38,106 nucleotides of DNA from an uncultured Rhodospirillaceae bacterium (GCA_903899885.1 CAIULK010000214.1:1-38106); one strand, 5' to 3'. Counted from the stretch's first letter, positions 25,116 through 33,158 are shown. Program-made: numbers and translations. Notes: generated from the sequence alone by a model not told the origin.

Positions 25116-25316
25116 ATGTCCACCACCTACCGCGTTACCGGAATGAGCTGCGGCGGTTGCGCCCGCTCGGTCGAGGATGCCATCAAGGCCGTGGCGCCCC
25201 AGGCATCGGTCAGCATCGATCTGGCGGCGGCGGCCGTGACGGTGAACGGTGCCCAGGAACAACAGGTCAAAACCGCCGTCGAGGACGCGGGCTTCACCTT
25301 CGGAGGAGTGGTGTAA
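25116..25316 (+). CDS. CopZ-like heavy-metal-associated chaperone
   Basis: A 66-residue single heavy-metal-associated domain. The Cu(I) site is GMSCGGCARSVEDAI (Cys12 and Cys15), followed by the expected beta-alpha-beta pattern (VSIDLAAAAVTVNG, VEDAGFTFGG). It is probably a cytoplasmic shuttle handing copper to CopA. It has its own good ribosome binding site (GAGAGG) 10 bases after the deacetylase gene. The stop codon TAA forms the first bases of a palindromic repeat element, so the 3' end may have been set by insertion of that repeat. Confidence 0.9.
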   Translation: MSTTYRVTGMSCGGCARSVEDAIKAVAPQASVSIDLAAAAVTVNGAQEQQVKTAVEDAGFTFGGVV

Positions 25317-25490
25317 CAGGCTGCGGAAAAAGTCCGCGCTCAATGCTTTAACTCGTCACCCCCGCGAAGGCGGGGGTCCATGCCGGGGCAGGCAGCGATG
25401 CCGAACACGCTATGTTGTGCCGTCGGCCCCATGGATTCCCGCCTTCGCGGGAATGACGAGGGAAAATCGGGTTTTTCCGCAACCGGTTAA
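25314..25490. repeat. 177-bp nested inverted-repeat element (copy A)
   Basis: The outer arms AACAGGCTGCGGAAAAA (25315-25331) and TTTTTCCGCAACCGGTT (25472-25488) are inverted with 15 of 17 matches. The element begins at the TAA stop of the copper chaperone and ends GGTTAA. Nested inside are CGTCACCCCCGCGAAGG (from 25354) and CCTTCGCGGGAATGACG (to 25458), each part of a small hairpin. The inner arms belong to the CCCGCGAAGGCGGG-type intergenic repeat that is very common in alphaproteobacteria. No coding frame is present. It resembles a non-autonomous mobile element carrying the common repeat. Confidence 0.75.
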
Positions 25491-25500
25491 CGGATACGCC

Positions 25501-26388
25501 ATGCGACTTGCCCTGCTCATCAACCGTTCGGCCGGAAGCTTTCGCCATCTTGTCCTGGAATCGACTGTTTCGGCGGTGATGCGGGCGTTGAAGGCGGGCG
25601 GCCATTCGGTGGAGCTGGTGATCTGCGGGCGGCGCAACCTGCCCGTCCGCGCGGCCGAACTGGCGGCGCGGGACGATCTCGACGGGGTGGTGGTCGGCGG
25701 CGGCGACGGCACGATCCTGACCGCGATCCGCGCCGGATTGGGTCGCGGCATCGTTCTGGGCCTGTTGCCCTTGGGCACGCTGAACCTGCTGGCCCGCGAT
25801 TTGGGCCTGCCCGCCGATCCCGTCGAGGCGGCGCGGCATTTGGCCGCCGGATCGGTTCAGGAAATCGATCTGGCCGAGGTCAACGGCCAGTTGTTCGCCA
25901 TCTGGGCATCGCTGGGCATGCATCCGTGGATGGTGCGCCGCCGCGACCATCTTCAGCGCGACGGCGTGCGCAAATGGCGGGCGATGGCCTTGGCTGCGTT
26001 GCGGGTCCTGCGCCGCTATCCGATGATCGAGGTGACGCTGACCCTGGACAGCGACACCGTCACCGTGCGCACCCCCTTCATCGTCGTCACCAACAACGCC
26101 TGGAAGGGCGGCTTGCCGCCGCAGCGCCCGGCCTTGAACGAGGGAATGCTGGAGGTGCATGTGGCCCGCTGCGCCACGCGGCGCTCGCTTTTGTGGCTGG
26201 CCGTGAACGCCGCCTTGGGCCGCTGGCGGATCGAGCGGCTGCTGCGCACCTATCAGGCCAAAACGGTCGAGGTCAGCGGCCACAACAAACACCGGATCAT
26301 GCTGTCTCTGGACGGCGAGGTCACCGTGATGCGCCCGCCCTTGTGTTTCCGGGAACACCCCAAGGCCCTGCGGGTGTTGATGCCATGA
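25501..26388 (+). CDS. Diacylglycerol-kinase-fold lipid kinase
   Basis: A 295-residue protein with an N-terminal DAGK catalytic domain: LLINRSAGSF (about 5-14), the nucleotide loop VVVGGGDGTILTAI (about 62-75) and LPLGTLNLLARDLGLP (about 88-103). The C-terminal YegS/DAGK accessory domain includes NNAWKGGLPPQRPALNEGMLEV and the final LDGEV. It probably phosphorylates a lipid such as diacylglycerol or a sphingoid-like compound at the membrane face. It starts just after repeat copy A and overlaps the metallophosphoesterase by four bases (ATGA), so the kinase and the phosphoesterase are co-translated. That pairing suggests linked lipid-phosphate metabolism. Confidence 0.88.
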   Translation: MRLALLINRSAGSFRHLVLESTVSAVMRALKAGGHSVELVICGRRNLPVRAAELAARDDLDGVVVGGGDGTILTAIRAGLGRGIVLGLLPLGTLNLLARDLGLPADPVEAARHLAAGSVQEIDLAEVNGQLFAIWASLGMHPWMVRRRDHLQRDGVRKWRAMALAALRVLRRYPMIEVTLTLDSDTVTVRTPFIVVTNNAWKGGLPPQRPALNEGMLEVHVARCATRRSLLWLAVNAALGRWRIERLLRTYQAKTVEVSGHNKHRIMLSLDGEVTVMRPPLCFREHPKALRVLMP

Positions 26389-27176
26389 GACTCCTCGCCC
26401 ACCTGTCCGACCTGCATTTCGGGCGGACCGACGCCCGCGTCGTCGAATCCCTACTGGCCGATCTGCATCACCACCGGCCCGATTTGATTGCTATTTCCGG
26501 CGATCTGACCCAACGCGCCAAAAGCCACCAGTTCGCCGAGGCCCGCCAATTCCTCGACGCCCTGCCCGCCCCGGCGGTGATCGTGCCCGGCAATCACGAT
26601 CTGGCCCCCTTGTACCGGCCCTTGAACCGCTTGTTCCGGCCGCGCGCCAAATTTCACAGGCATTTGCCCGATCACGAACCCTGGCCGGTCTGGCAAGACG
26701 AGGAAATCACCGTGATCGGCCTGGACAGCACGCGGCATCTGCGCTGGACCAGCGGCAAATTGCGCTCGATCCATTTGGACCATGTCGATACCGTCCTGGC
26801 CGAGGCGACAACGCCGGTCAAGGTGGCGTTTTTGCACCATCCGCCCGCCGAATCCCCCTCGGGCCATCCGTTCGAGGCGTTGGCCGAACGTGGCGTCGAT
26901 CTGATCCTGACCGGACACGTGCACAAGGCGCATGCCGAGGTGATCCGCGCCAACACCGGACAATCCTGCGTCCTTGTCCAAGCCTCGACCGCCTGCTCGA
27001 CCCGGCTGCGCGAGGATGCCAACGGCTATGGCCTGATCCGCATCGACATGCCCGAGATCGAGGTTACCCTGCGCGGCTGGTCGGGGGCCGCCTTCCACAC
27101 CACCCATCAAGTTCCCTTCACGCGGACAACCGGCGAATGGCGCCCGCGCAAAGGGCACGTGACGCCGCCCGCTTAG
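26385..27176 (+). CDS. Calcineurin-like metallophosphoesterase
   Basis: A 263-residue hydrolase with all five metallophosphoesterase blocks. They are LSDLHFG (7-13), ISGDLTQRA (about 38-46), VPGNHDL (about 65-71), FLHHPP (about 148-153) and LTGHVHKAH (about 176-184), which supply a two-metal site. The substrate is unknown; cyclic nucleotides, nucleotide-sugar lipids or phospholipid head groups are usual for this group. ATG 26385 overlaps the lipid kinase stop, and the same frame is open further upstream only as a shadow of the kinase. mntA follows 19 bases downstream. Confidence 0.9.
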   Translation: MRLLAHLSDLHFGRTDARVVESLLADLHHHRPDLIAISGDLTQRAKSHQFAEARQFLDALPAPAVIVPGNHDLAPLYRPLNRLFRPRAKFHRHLPDHEPWPVWQDEEITVIGLDSTRHLRWTSGKLRSIHLDHVDTVLAEATTPVKVAFLHHPPAESPSGHPFEALAERGVDLILTGHVHKAHAEVIRANTGQSCVLVQASTACSTRLREDANGYGLIRIDMPEIEVTLRGWSGAAFHTTHQVPFTRTTGEWRPRKGHVTPPA

Positions 27177-27195
27177 CGCCTTAAGATCGCGGCCC

Positions 27196-27600
27196 ATGAA
27201 CATTCCGTCCGACCATGACCTTGCGGCCGCCGTCCGCGCCCTCGTGCCCGGGGCCGTCGCCGTTTATCTGTTCGGCAGCCGCGCCGACGGCGATCAGCGT
27301 CCCGACAGCGACCTCGACCTTGCCGTGTTGGCGGAAGGGCCGCTGGCCCCGGTGGCCTTGTGGGATGCGGCGCAAAGCCTTGCCATCCGCTTCGATTGCG
27401 ACGTCGATCTGGTGGATCTGCGAACCGCCAGCACCGTGCTGCAACACCAAATCATCACCACCGGGCGGCGGCTGTTCGGGCAAGGCGGCGTGGTCGAACG
27501 GTTCGAGATTTTCGTGCTGTCGGAAATGACCTCGTTGAACGAAGCCCGCGCCCCGTTGCTGGCCGATATCGCACGCGATGGTTTCGTCCATGCCCGATGA
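27196..27600 (+). CDS. mntA: MntA-type nucleotidyltransferase antitoxin
   Basis: A 134-residue minimal nucleotidyltransferase. The active site GSRADGDQRPDSDLDLAV (27-44) has the GS motif with Asp39 and Asp41; a third carboxylate is in CDVDLVDL (Asp69/Asp71). In characterised MntA-HepT systems the antitoxin AMPylates a HepT tyrosine and so switches off the ribonuclease. The gene overlaps hepT by 11 bases. No clear ribosome binding site or promoter is visible in the 19 bases after the metallophosphoesterase gene, so it may be read from the upstream unit. Confidence 0.88.
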   Translation: MNIPSDHDLAAAVRALVPGAVAVYLFGSRADGDQRPDSDLDLAVLAEGPLAPVALWDAAQSLAIRFDCDVDLVDLRTASTVLQHQIITTGRRLFGQGGVVERFEIFVLSEMTSLNEARAPLLADIARDGFVHAR

Positions 27601-28006
27601 CACACTGCTCAACAAGGCCGCCATCGTCGAGCGTTGCGTTGCGCGCGCCCGCCAGGAATATGCCAAGGACCCGGACGGCTTCGGCCACGACATCACCCGG
27701 CAAGACGCGGCAATCTTGAACATTCAACGGGGTTGCGAGGCCTGCTTGGATATCGGCCACCGGATCATTCAGCGTCGCCGCTTGGGGATTCCGCAAAGTG
27801 CCCGCGACGTGTTCGCGCTGCTGGAACAAGCGGGAATCATCGACGCACCCTTGGCTGACCGGCTCAAAAAGATGGTCGGATTTCGCAACATCGCGGTTCA
27901 CGATTACCAAACCCTGCACATGGCGGTCGTCATCGAGGTCATCACCAAGCGGCTGGACGATCTGTTGACCTTTGCGCACATCGTTCACCGGGACCTTGCG
28001 CCATGA
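27590..28006 (+). CDS. hepT: HepT-like ribonuclease toxin (DUF86)
   Basis: A 138-residue helical protein of the HEPN superfamily. The ribonuclease motif R-x4-H-x-Y is complete as Arg99-NIAV-His104-Asp-Tyr106, and Tyr106 is the type of residue modified by MntA. LNIQRGCEACLDIGHRII (about 43-60) is the conserved helix of the family. ATG 27590 (MPDDTLL) is used; an upstream ATG four codons earlier is possible. The stop overlaps the hpnE start (ATGA), so this toxin gene is translationally coupled to a hopanoid biosynthesis gene. Confidence 0.88.
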   Translation: MPDDTLLNKAAIVERCVARARQEYAKDPDGFGHDITRQDAAILNIQRGCEACLDIGHRIIQRRRLGIPQSARDVFALLEQAGIIDAPLADRLKKMVGFRNIAVHDYQTLHMAVVIEVITKRLDDLLTFAHIVHRDLAP

Positions 28007-29232
28007 AGGGCACCCTTCACGTGGTCGGCGCCGGGCTGGCGGGTTTGAGCGCCGCCGTCGCCGCCGCGTCGGCGGGGACCCGGGTGGTGCTGCACGAGGC
28101 GGCGGGGCATGCCGGGGGGCGCTGCCGTTCGTTCCGCGACGATTCGATCGGGCGGGTGATCGACAACGGCACGCACCTGTTGCTGGGGGTCAACCAAACG
28201 GCGTTGGCCTATGCGGCGCGGATCGGCGGAACGGTGGCGATGGAACGTCATCCCCCGGCCTTTCCGTTTCTGGATTTGCAAAGCGGCGATCGCTGGACCC
28301 TGTCGGCCGGGCGTTTGCTTCTGCGGCCGTTCGAGCTGCTGGCCGCGCTGGGCGTGTTCGAGAACGACGAGGCCCAAACCGTCGCCATGCGGCTGTCCTC
28401 GGCCAGATCCTTTCGGCGGATTTGGGAGCCGTTATGTGTCGCGGCGCTGAACACCGATGCCGATCAGGCCTCGGCCCAGATGTTCGCGCGTTTGCTGCGC
28501 GCCGCCCTGACCGGCGGGGTGCGGGCGCTTGATGCCTATGAGTTCCCGGCCGGACTGTCGTCGGCGCTGGTCGCCCCGGCCTTGGCCACCTTGGCCGCGC
28601 ACGGCACGAAACTGTGTTTCCGCCACCGCCTGACCAGCTTGGACGCCGACAGGCTGGTGTTCGACCACGGACCGCTGCCGCTGGCGGCCGAGGACCGGGT
28701 TATTCTGGCGCTGCCGCCCTGGATCACCGGGCCGTTGCTGGATCAATCCTTCGCCCTGCCGACCCGGGCGATCGTCGGCGCCCATTTCGTTTTGGGCACG
28801 CCCGGCTTGCGTTTGCCGGGAAATAAACCGTTCCTGGGGTTGACCGGCGGCACCGCGCAATGGCTGGCCCAACGGGGCGACGTGATCTCGGTGACCGTTT
28901 CGGCGGCCGATGCCTTGGCCGCCCGGCCCAACGCCGAGATCGCCTCCCTCCTGTGGCGCGAGATCGCCCCGGTTCTGGGCATGGAGGGGGCACCGCCGCC
29001 GCGCAGCCGCATCATCAAGGAACGCCGCGCCACCTTGGCCCACACCCCCACCGACATCCGGGCACGCCCCACCCCAGCCACCCGTTTTCCCAAAATCGTC
29101 ATGGCGGGGGACTGGATGGACGGCCCGTGGCCTTGTACCATCGAGGCGGCGATTCGCTCGGGCCTCGCCGCCGCCCGACTCGCCCTCGCACGGCCGGAGC
29201 TTGAGTTCCAAGGCCCGCGCGCCTATCTTTAG
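28003..29232 (+). CDS. hpnE: Hydroxysqualene dehydroxylase
   Basis: HpnE removes the hydroxyl of hydroxysqualene to give squalene in the HpnC-HpnD-HpnE route to hopanoids. It has 409 residues. The FAD-binding motif is VVGAGLAGLSAAVAAA (6-21) and AGGRCRSF (about 37-44) is the second dinucleotide contact. DNGTHLLLGVN, FPAGLSSALVAPAL and the C-terminal VMAGDWMDGPWPCTIEAAIRSG (about 366-387) are typical of HpnE. The amine-oxidase fold is complete. hpnC and hpnD are not in this window. It follows mntA-hepT with a four-base overlap and precedes sodB. Confidence 0.88.
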   Translation: MKGTLHVVGAGLAGLSAAVAAASAGTRVVLHEAAGHAGGRCRSFRDDSIGRVIDNGTHLLLGVNQTALAYAARIGGTVAMERHPPAFPFLDLQSGDRWTLSAGRLLLRPFELLAALGVFENDEAQTVAMRLSSARSFRRIWEPLCVAALNTDADQASAQMFARLLRAALTGGVRALDAYEFPAGLSSALVAPALATLAAHGTKLCFRHRLTSLDADRLVFDHGPLPLAAEDRVILALPPWITGPLLDQSFALPTRAIVGAHFVLGTPGLRLPGNKPFLGLTGGTAQWLAQRGDVISVTVSAADALAARPNAEIASLLWREIAPVLGMEGAPPPRSRIIKERRATLAHTPTDIRARPTPATRFPKIVMAGDWMDGPWPCTIEAAIRSGLAAARLALARPELEFQGPRAYL

Positions 29233-29268
29233 AGTTGTTCAAAAAGAAACAGCAGGAGAATTCCCATC

Positions 29269-29865
29269 ATGGCGTTCGAACTCCCCGCCCTTCCCTTTGC
29301 CGCCGACGCGCTGGAGCCCCATATGTCGGCTCGCACGTTCGAGTTCCACCACGGCAAGCATCACGCGGCCTATGTCACCAACCTCAACAACCTGATCAAG
29401 GACACGCCCCTGGCGGCGATGAGCCTGGACGAGGTGATCAAGGCGGCGAGCGCCGATCTGCCCGCCAAGCAGGGCATTTTCAACAACGCCGCCCAGGTGT
29501 GGAACCACACCTTCTTTTGGAATTCGATGAAGAAGGGCGGCGGCGGCAAGCCTTCGGGCAAGCTGGCGGCGATGATCGAGTCCGATCTCGGCGGTTACGA
29601 CAAATTCAAGGAGGATTTCAAGGCGGCCGGGGTCGGCCAGTTCGGCTCGGGCTGGGCGTGGCTGGTGGTCGAGGGCGGCAAGCTCAAGATCGTGAAAACC
29701 GCCAATGCCGACACCCCGCTGGTCCATGGGCAAAAGGCGCTGCTGACCGTGGATGTGTGGGAACACGCCTATTACCTGGATTACCAGAACCGCCGCCCGG
29801 ATTTCATCGGCGCCTTCCTCGACCATCTGGTCAATTGGGAATTCGCGGAAAAGAATCTGGGATAA
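29269..29865 (+). CDS. sodB: Iron-type superoxide dismutase
   Basis: Converts superoxide to oxygen and hydrogen peroxide in the cytoplasm. It has 198 residues. Metal ligands are His27 ([10 protein letters not shown]), His80 (QVWNHTFFW), Asp162 and His166 ([12 protein letters not shown]). Gln76 in NNAAQVWNH is in the position that usually marks iron enzymes, and GSGWAWLVV agrees. Metal preference is a prediction and cambialistic behaviour cannot be excluded. A strong AGGAG site precedes the ATG. The xthA start lies three bases after the stop, so oxidative-stress and DNA-repair genes form one unit. Confidence 0.95.
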   Translation: MAFELPALPFAADALEPHMSARTFEFHHGKHHAAYVTNLNNLIKDTPLAAMSLDEVIKAASADLPAKQGIFNNAAQVWNHTFFWNSMKKGGGGKPSGKLAAMIESDLGGYDKFKEDFKAAGVGQFGSGWAWLVVEGGKLKIVKTANADTPLVHGQKALLTVDVWEHAYYLDYQNRRPDFIGAFLDHLVNWEFAEKNLG

Positions 29866-29868
29866 GCG

Positions 29869-30639
29869 GTGAGGATCGCCACCTGGAACGTTAATTCGGT
29901 TAAGGCGCGGTTGCCCCTGGTCCTTGATTGGCTGGGGGCGGCCAAGCCCGACGTTCTGGTGCTGCAAGAAATCAAATGCCAAGACGACGGCTTTCCCGCC
30001 TTTGAATTCGAGGCCGCCGGGTACCAAAGTTTGGTCTTCGGCCAAAAGGCCTATAACGGCGTGGCGATTCTGGCGCGCGCGCCGGTCAAGGACGTGGTCC
30101 GAGGCCTGCCCGGCGACGAGGCCGACACCCAGGCCCGCTGGCTGGAAGGCGATGTGAACGGCGTTCGGATCGTCTGCCTGTACCTGCCCAACGGCAACCC
30201 GGCGCCGGGCGAGAAATGGGATTACAAACGGACCTGGATGCGCCGGATGGTGGAGCGGGCCACGGTTTTGCTGGCCCGGGAACAACCGCTGGTGCTGGCC
30301 GGTGATTTCAACATCTGCCCGACCGACGCCGATGTTTACGACCCGCCCAACTGGCAAAACGACGCGCTGTGCCGCCCGGAAAGCCGGGCGCTGTTCCGCG
30401 AACTCTGCCATCTGGGCTTCACCGACGCGTTGCGGGCGCTGAATCCGGCGGCGGACCGGTTGTTCACCTTCTGGGACTATCAAGCCGGGGCGTGGCCGAA
30501 GGACAACGGCCTGCGCATCGACCATCTGCTGCTGTCGCCCCAAGCCGCCGACCGCTTAAGCGGGGCCGGTGTGGACAAAACCCCGAGGGGGTGGGAGAAG
30601 GCCAGCGACCACACACCGGTTTGGGTGGAGTTGGGGTGA
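29869..30639 (+). CDS. xthA: Exonuclease III / AP endonuclease
   Basis: Cleaves DNA at abasic sites and trims 3' ends during base-excision repair. It has 256 residues. The catalytic fold has IATWNVNSVKARL (3-15), VLVLQEIKCQD (about 29-39, metal-binding Glu), the active-site tyrosine/aspartate region near YLPNGNP, LAGDFNICPTDADVY (about 144-158), LRIDHLLLS and SDHTPVW (about 247-253, catalytic His). The start is GTG 29869, three bases after sodB. Nothing odd is seen. Confidence 0.94.
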   Translation: MRIATWNVNSVKARLPLVLDWLGAAKPDVLVLQEIKCQDDGFPAFEFEAAGYQSLVFGQKAYNGVAILARAPVKDVVRGLPGDEADTQARWLEGDVNGVRIVCLYLPNGNPAPGEKWDYKRTWMRRMVERATVLLAREQPLVLAGDFNICPTDADVYDPPNWQNDALCRPESRALFRELCHLGFTDALRALNPAADRLFTFWDYQAGAWPKDNGLRIDHLLLSPQAADRLSGAGVDKTPRGWEKASDHTPVWVELG

Positions 30640-30734
30640 GGGGACGGTTGAAACCGCGCGGCAACGCGCCTACCATTGCCTTACATCCTTACCTGCGCAA
30701 TCGGGTGTAAGGAAAATGAGTCCAACCATGGGGT

Positions 30735-30836
30735 CGTCATTCCCGCGAAAGCGGGAATCCATGTGCCCGGCGGCACGATTTTGGGCCAGCCGCACTCTTT
30801 GTCCTTGCCATGGATCCCCGCTTTCGCGGGGATGAC
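30735..30836. repeat. Paired CCCGCGAAAGCGGG-type intergenic repeat (copy B)
   Basis: The left arm CGTCATTCCCGCGAAAGCGG (30735-30754, continuing GAATCCATG) and the right arm CATGGATCCCCGCTTTCGCG (30809-30828, continuing GGGATGAC) are near-perfect inverted copies about 45 bases apart. Each arm is also a small hairpin. It is related to the inner part of copy A at 25354-25458 but lacks the outer TGCGGAAAAA arms. No gene is seen in 30640-30891 apart from this element. Confidence 0.8.
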
Positions 30837-30891
30837 AAAAATGGAACAAGGATTGCGTTCCTTCATTCGATTCCTACCCGCGGATTTTACG

Positions 30892-31116
30892 ATGCTCGCC
30901 AAACTGACATCCAAGAACCAGCTCACCCTGCCCAAGGCGGTGATTGCCGCCGTGCCGGATGCCGAATATTTCGACGTCACCGAGGAAAACGGCCGCATCG
31001 TGCTGACTCCGGTGCGCATCAACCGCGCGGATTCGGTGCGGGCGAAGCTGGACGCGCTTGGACTGTCCGAAGCGGACGTGGCCGACGCCGTGGCTTGGGC
31101 GCGCCGCCCGGGATGA
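30892..31116 (+). CDS. AbrB/MazE-type antitoxin
   Basis: A 74-residue protein with an N-terminal SpoVT-AbrB swapped-hairpin DNA-binding domain (LAKLTSKNQLTLPKAVIAAV, residues 2-21, then YFDVTEENGRIVLTPV). The C-terminal tail (about 45-74) should wrap the PIN toxin. ATG 30892 was chosen because the domain begins immediately; an in-frame ATG at 30841 would add 17 residues encoded in repeat copy B. The stop overlaps the PIN start by four bases. It probably represses its own operon. Confidence 0.88.
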   Translation: MLAKLTSKNQLTLPKAVIAAVPDAEYFDVTEENGRIVLTPVRINRADSVRAKLDALGLSEADVADAVAWARRPG

Positions 31117-31535
31117 AGCCCCTTCGGTTGGTCCTCGACACCAACGTCTTGCTGTCGGCACTGCTGTTTCGAAGCGCCGCGATGATAGGATTGCGCACGG
31201 CGTGGCAGACCGAGGCCATCCGCCCGCTTGCCAGCCGCGAGACCGTGGCGGAATTATTGCGGGTTCTTCACTATCCCAAATTCGCCCTGGACACGGCCGA
31301 CCGCGAAACCCTGCTGGCCGATTACCTCCCCTGGTGCGAGACGGTTACGATCCCGGTGCCGCCGCCCGGCACGCCCGATTGCCGCGATCCGCTCGATCGG
31401 CCCTTTCTGGAACTGGCGCTGGCGGCCCAAGCGGATGCGCTGGTCACCGGGGACCGCGATCTTTTGGCGTTGGCGAATGCCTTTCCAGTCCCGATCCTGA
31501 CCCCAGCCGAGATGCGGACCCGATTGTCCGGGTAA
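31113..31535 (+). CDS. PIN-domain toxin
   Basis: A 140-residue putative ribonuclease toxin of the PIN family that pairs with AbrB-type antitoxins. Acidic residues of the metal site are visible: Asp9 in LVLDTNVLLSAL, Glu43/Glu47 region in SRETVAELLRVL, Asp93/Asp97 in CRDPLDRPFLELAL and Asp116 in ALVTGDRDLL. All seem intact, so it should be active. It converges with the SIR2-type gene with 30 bases between stops. Confidence 0.88.
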   Translation: MKPLRLVLDTNVLLSALLFRSAAMIGLRTAWQTEAIRPLASRETVAELLRVLHYPKFALDTADRETLLADYLPWCETVTIPVPPPGTPDCRDPLDRPFLELALAAQADALVTGDRDLLALANAFPVPILTPAEMRTRLSG

Positions 31536-31565
31536 CAGCCCCGGTTGGCGGCCCCCTCGGGACAG

Positions 31566-33029
31566 CTATGGCAGTGCCGCCGCCAGAAGATCGGCGAACC
31601 ACGCCTCGCCCCGGACGAGGTCCATGTCGCTATCGGACTCAAGATGCGCGCGGTCGGGAAGCTTACCCGCGTCGCGGCATTTTTCCAGCCAACTCCGGCA
31701 CCCCACCGCATCGCCCCGCAGGGCGGCGAGACAGGCGAAGTTATACAACCCCGCCGCCGGGTCGATGGCGTTGGCGCGTTGAAGTTTGTCCTCGGCTTGG
31801 TTCAGCAGATCCTCACGTTCCCGCCCGGCCAACCTCGACGAATGGACAATCAGGCAAGAGCCCCAATTGTTGAAAGCCTCATGAAGGTCCGGTTTGAGCG
31901 CGACCGCCTGGGCGTAGCGGTCGCAGGCCTCCTCCCACTGGCGGTCGGCCTCCGGGCCGCTCTTCGTTCGGGCCTGTCGATCAAGGGCCATGCCCAAATT
32001 ATTGAGTACCTTATGGTCATCCGGCTTGAGCGCGAGCACCTCGGCACAGCATTCGGCGGCAAGGTCCCACAGGCGGTTGGCCACCTCCCCATTCATCCGG
32101 TTGGCCTGTTGAACACAAGCAAACGCCAGATTATTCAAAATCGCCGGGTCACCGATGGCGAGAAGCTCGTCATGCCGGGCGGTGATCGCCTCCCATTGCT
32201 CGGACATCGCCAGCATCGCGATTTCCGTGCGCCGCTCGGACACCGGCGCGGGCGCCGGTTCGGGTTGGGGGACCGGTTTCTCGCGCGGGCAGCCATCGTG
32301 CGGTTCGATGCAGCCGATCGCCCGCTCGATCCGCTCGAACGCCTGCGCCGCCCCGGATATGGATTTGCGCTGTTCCGGGTCGCTGAACCCGACGATGGTT
32401 TCGAGGACCGATTTCAGATGCGTGAAGGGTTGGGAGATGAAGACCGGCTGGGCGCAGCTCAATCCCTCGGCCAGGGCGATGAAGAAGCGGTCGGCATCGA
32501 AGCCCTTGACCCAATAGGCGTTCCGCTGCTTGTCGAGAAACGCCGTTACCGGGGCGGAGGGCGGGCTGTCGTTGTAGCCGATCCAATACGAATCGTGGGC
32601 GAAGGTGCGCATCGCGTCGAGTTGCCGGAACACCGGGTCGTTGTCGCCTCTATAGCCGGCCACCAGCCAGGTGCGGCGCCGCGCGCTGTCCTCGAACAGC
32701 GGGGGTAACCGCTGGAACAGTTTCTCGACCTCGTCCGTCAGATGCGCCTGGAAGAAGCCGTCCTGCTGGCCGTGCAGATGGAACACCGAGGATCGCCCCA
32801 CCCGTTCCGGCCGGAACTCGGCGTTGGCCACCATGTCGTAGACGGCGGGAAAATTGTTGAACAGCGCGCTGGCGCGCATGACCAGCGGGTCGAAATTGGT
32901 GGTCAGCACCCGATCGACAACCTCATCCTTCATCAAGCGGGCGAGGTTGATATGCGCCATGTTGATCCGCGACCGCGTGATGTATTTCGAAATCAGGGCG
33001 TGGCGGTCACCATCAGCCAGTTCGGCCAT
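31566..33029 (-). CDS. SIR2-TPR protein, N-terminally truncated (possible pseudogene)
   Basis: The open frame from ATG 33029 gives 487 residues. The first half is the later part of a SIR2-like NAD-binding domain: VDRVLTTNFDPLVMRA (about 38-53, the catalytic Asn and Asp) and VFHLHGQQDGF (about 81-91, catalytic His region). YWIGYNDSPPS and KGFDADRFF follow. A proline-rich linker (PVPQPEPAPAPV, about 250) leads to TPR-like repeats (NNLGMALDRQA, EACDRYAQAVALKPD) to the end. SIR2 families should begin with a GAGxS-type nucleotide motif, which is absent. Homologous sequence continues upstream of the ATG to a TGA at 33134-33132. SIR2 enzymes of this kind often act in phage defence as NADases; this copy is probably inactive. 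Confidence 0.75.
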   Translation of the reverse strand: MAELADGDRHALISKYITRSRINMAHINLARLMKDEVVDRVLTTNFDPLVMRASALFNNFPAVYDMVANAEFRPERVGRSSVFHLHGQQDGFFQAHLTDEVEKLFQRLPPLFEDSARRRTWLVAGYRGDNDPVFRQLDAMRTFAHDSYWIGYNDSPPSAPVTAFLDKQRNAYWVKGFDADRFFIALAEGLSCAQPVFISQPFTHLKSVLETIVGFSDPEQRKSISGAAQAFERIERAIGCIEPHDGCPREKPVPQPEPAPAPVSERRTEIAMLAMSEQWEAITARHDELLAIGDPAILNNLAFACVQQANRMNGEVANRLWDLAAECCAEVLALKPDDHKVLNNLGMALDRQARTKSGPEADRQWEEACDRYAQAVALKPDLHEAFNNWGSCLIVHSSRLAGREREDLLNQAEDKLQRANAIDPAAGLYNFACLAALRGDAVGCRSWLEKCRDAGKLPDRAHLESDSDMDLVRGEAWFADLLAAALP

Positions 33030-33149
33030 GCAGGCGGGATAGGTTTTCGGCTCGGGCGCGTCGCGGTATTGAAGCGGATAGTCCTTTTCGATCGCCTTGA
33101 CGAACTCCGAGGCCAGCGGAATTCCCGCCGATCAACCTGAGGTGATCAT
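33030..33149 (-). pseudogene. Lost 5' part of the SIR2-TPR gene
   Basis: In the same frame as the SIR2 gene, and directly before its first ATG, the sequence reads SAGIPLASEFVKAIEKDYPL and then QYRDAPEPKTYPAC. This is clearly the beginning of the domain, but there is no start codon in it. A TGA at 33134-33132 sits where the cysteine of a GAGCS-like motif would be, preceded by only ATG-Ile-Thr-Ser-Gly. The normal first strand is missing, and the relB promoter lies just beyond. The 5' end was therefore probably cut off. Confidence 0.65.
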
Positions 33150-33158
33150 TACCGTCGC

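Noticed and set aside
25314-30836. CRISPR array from the repeated GCGAAGGCGGG motifs
   Set aside because: Only two inverted pairs 5 kb apart, no regular spacers and no cas genes; they are common intergenic palindromes.
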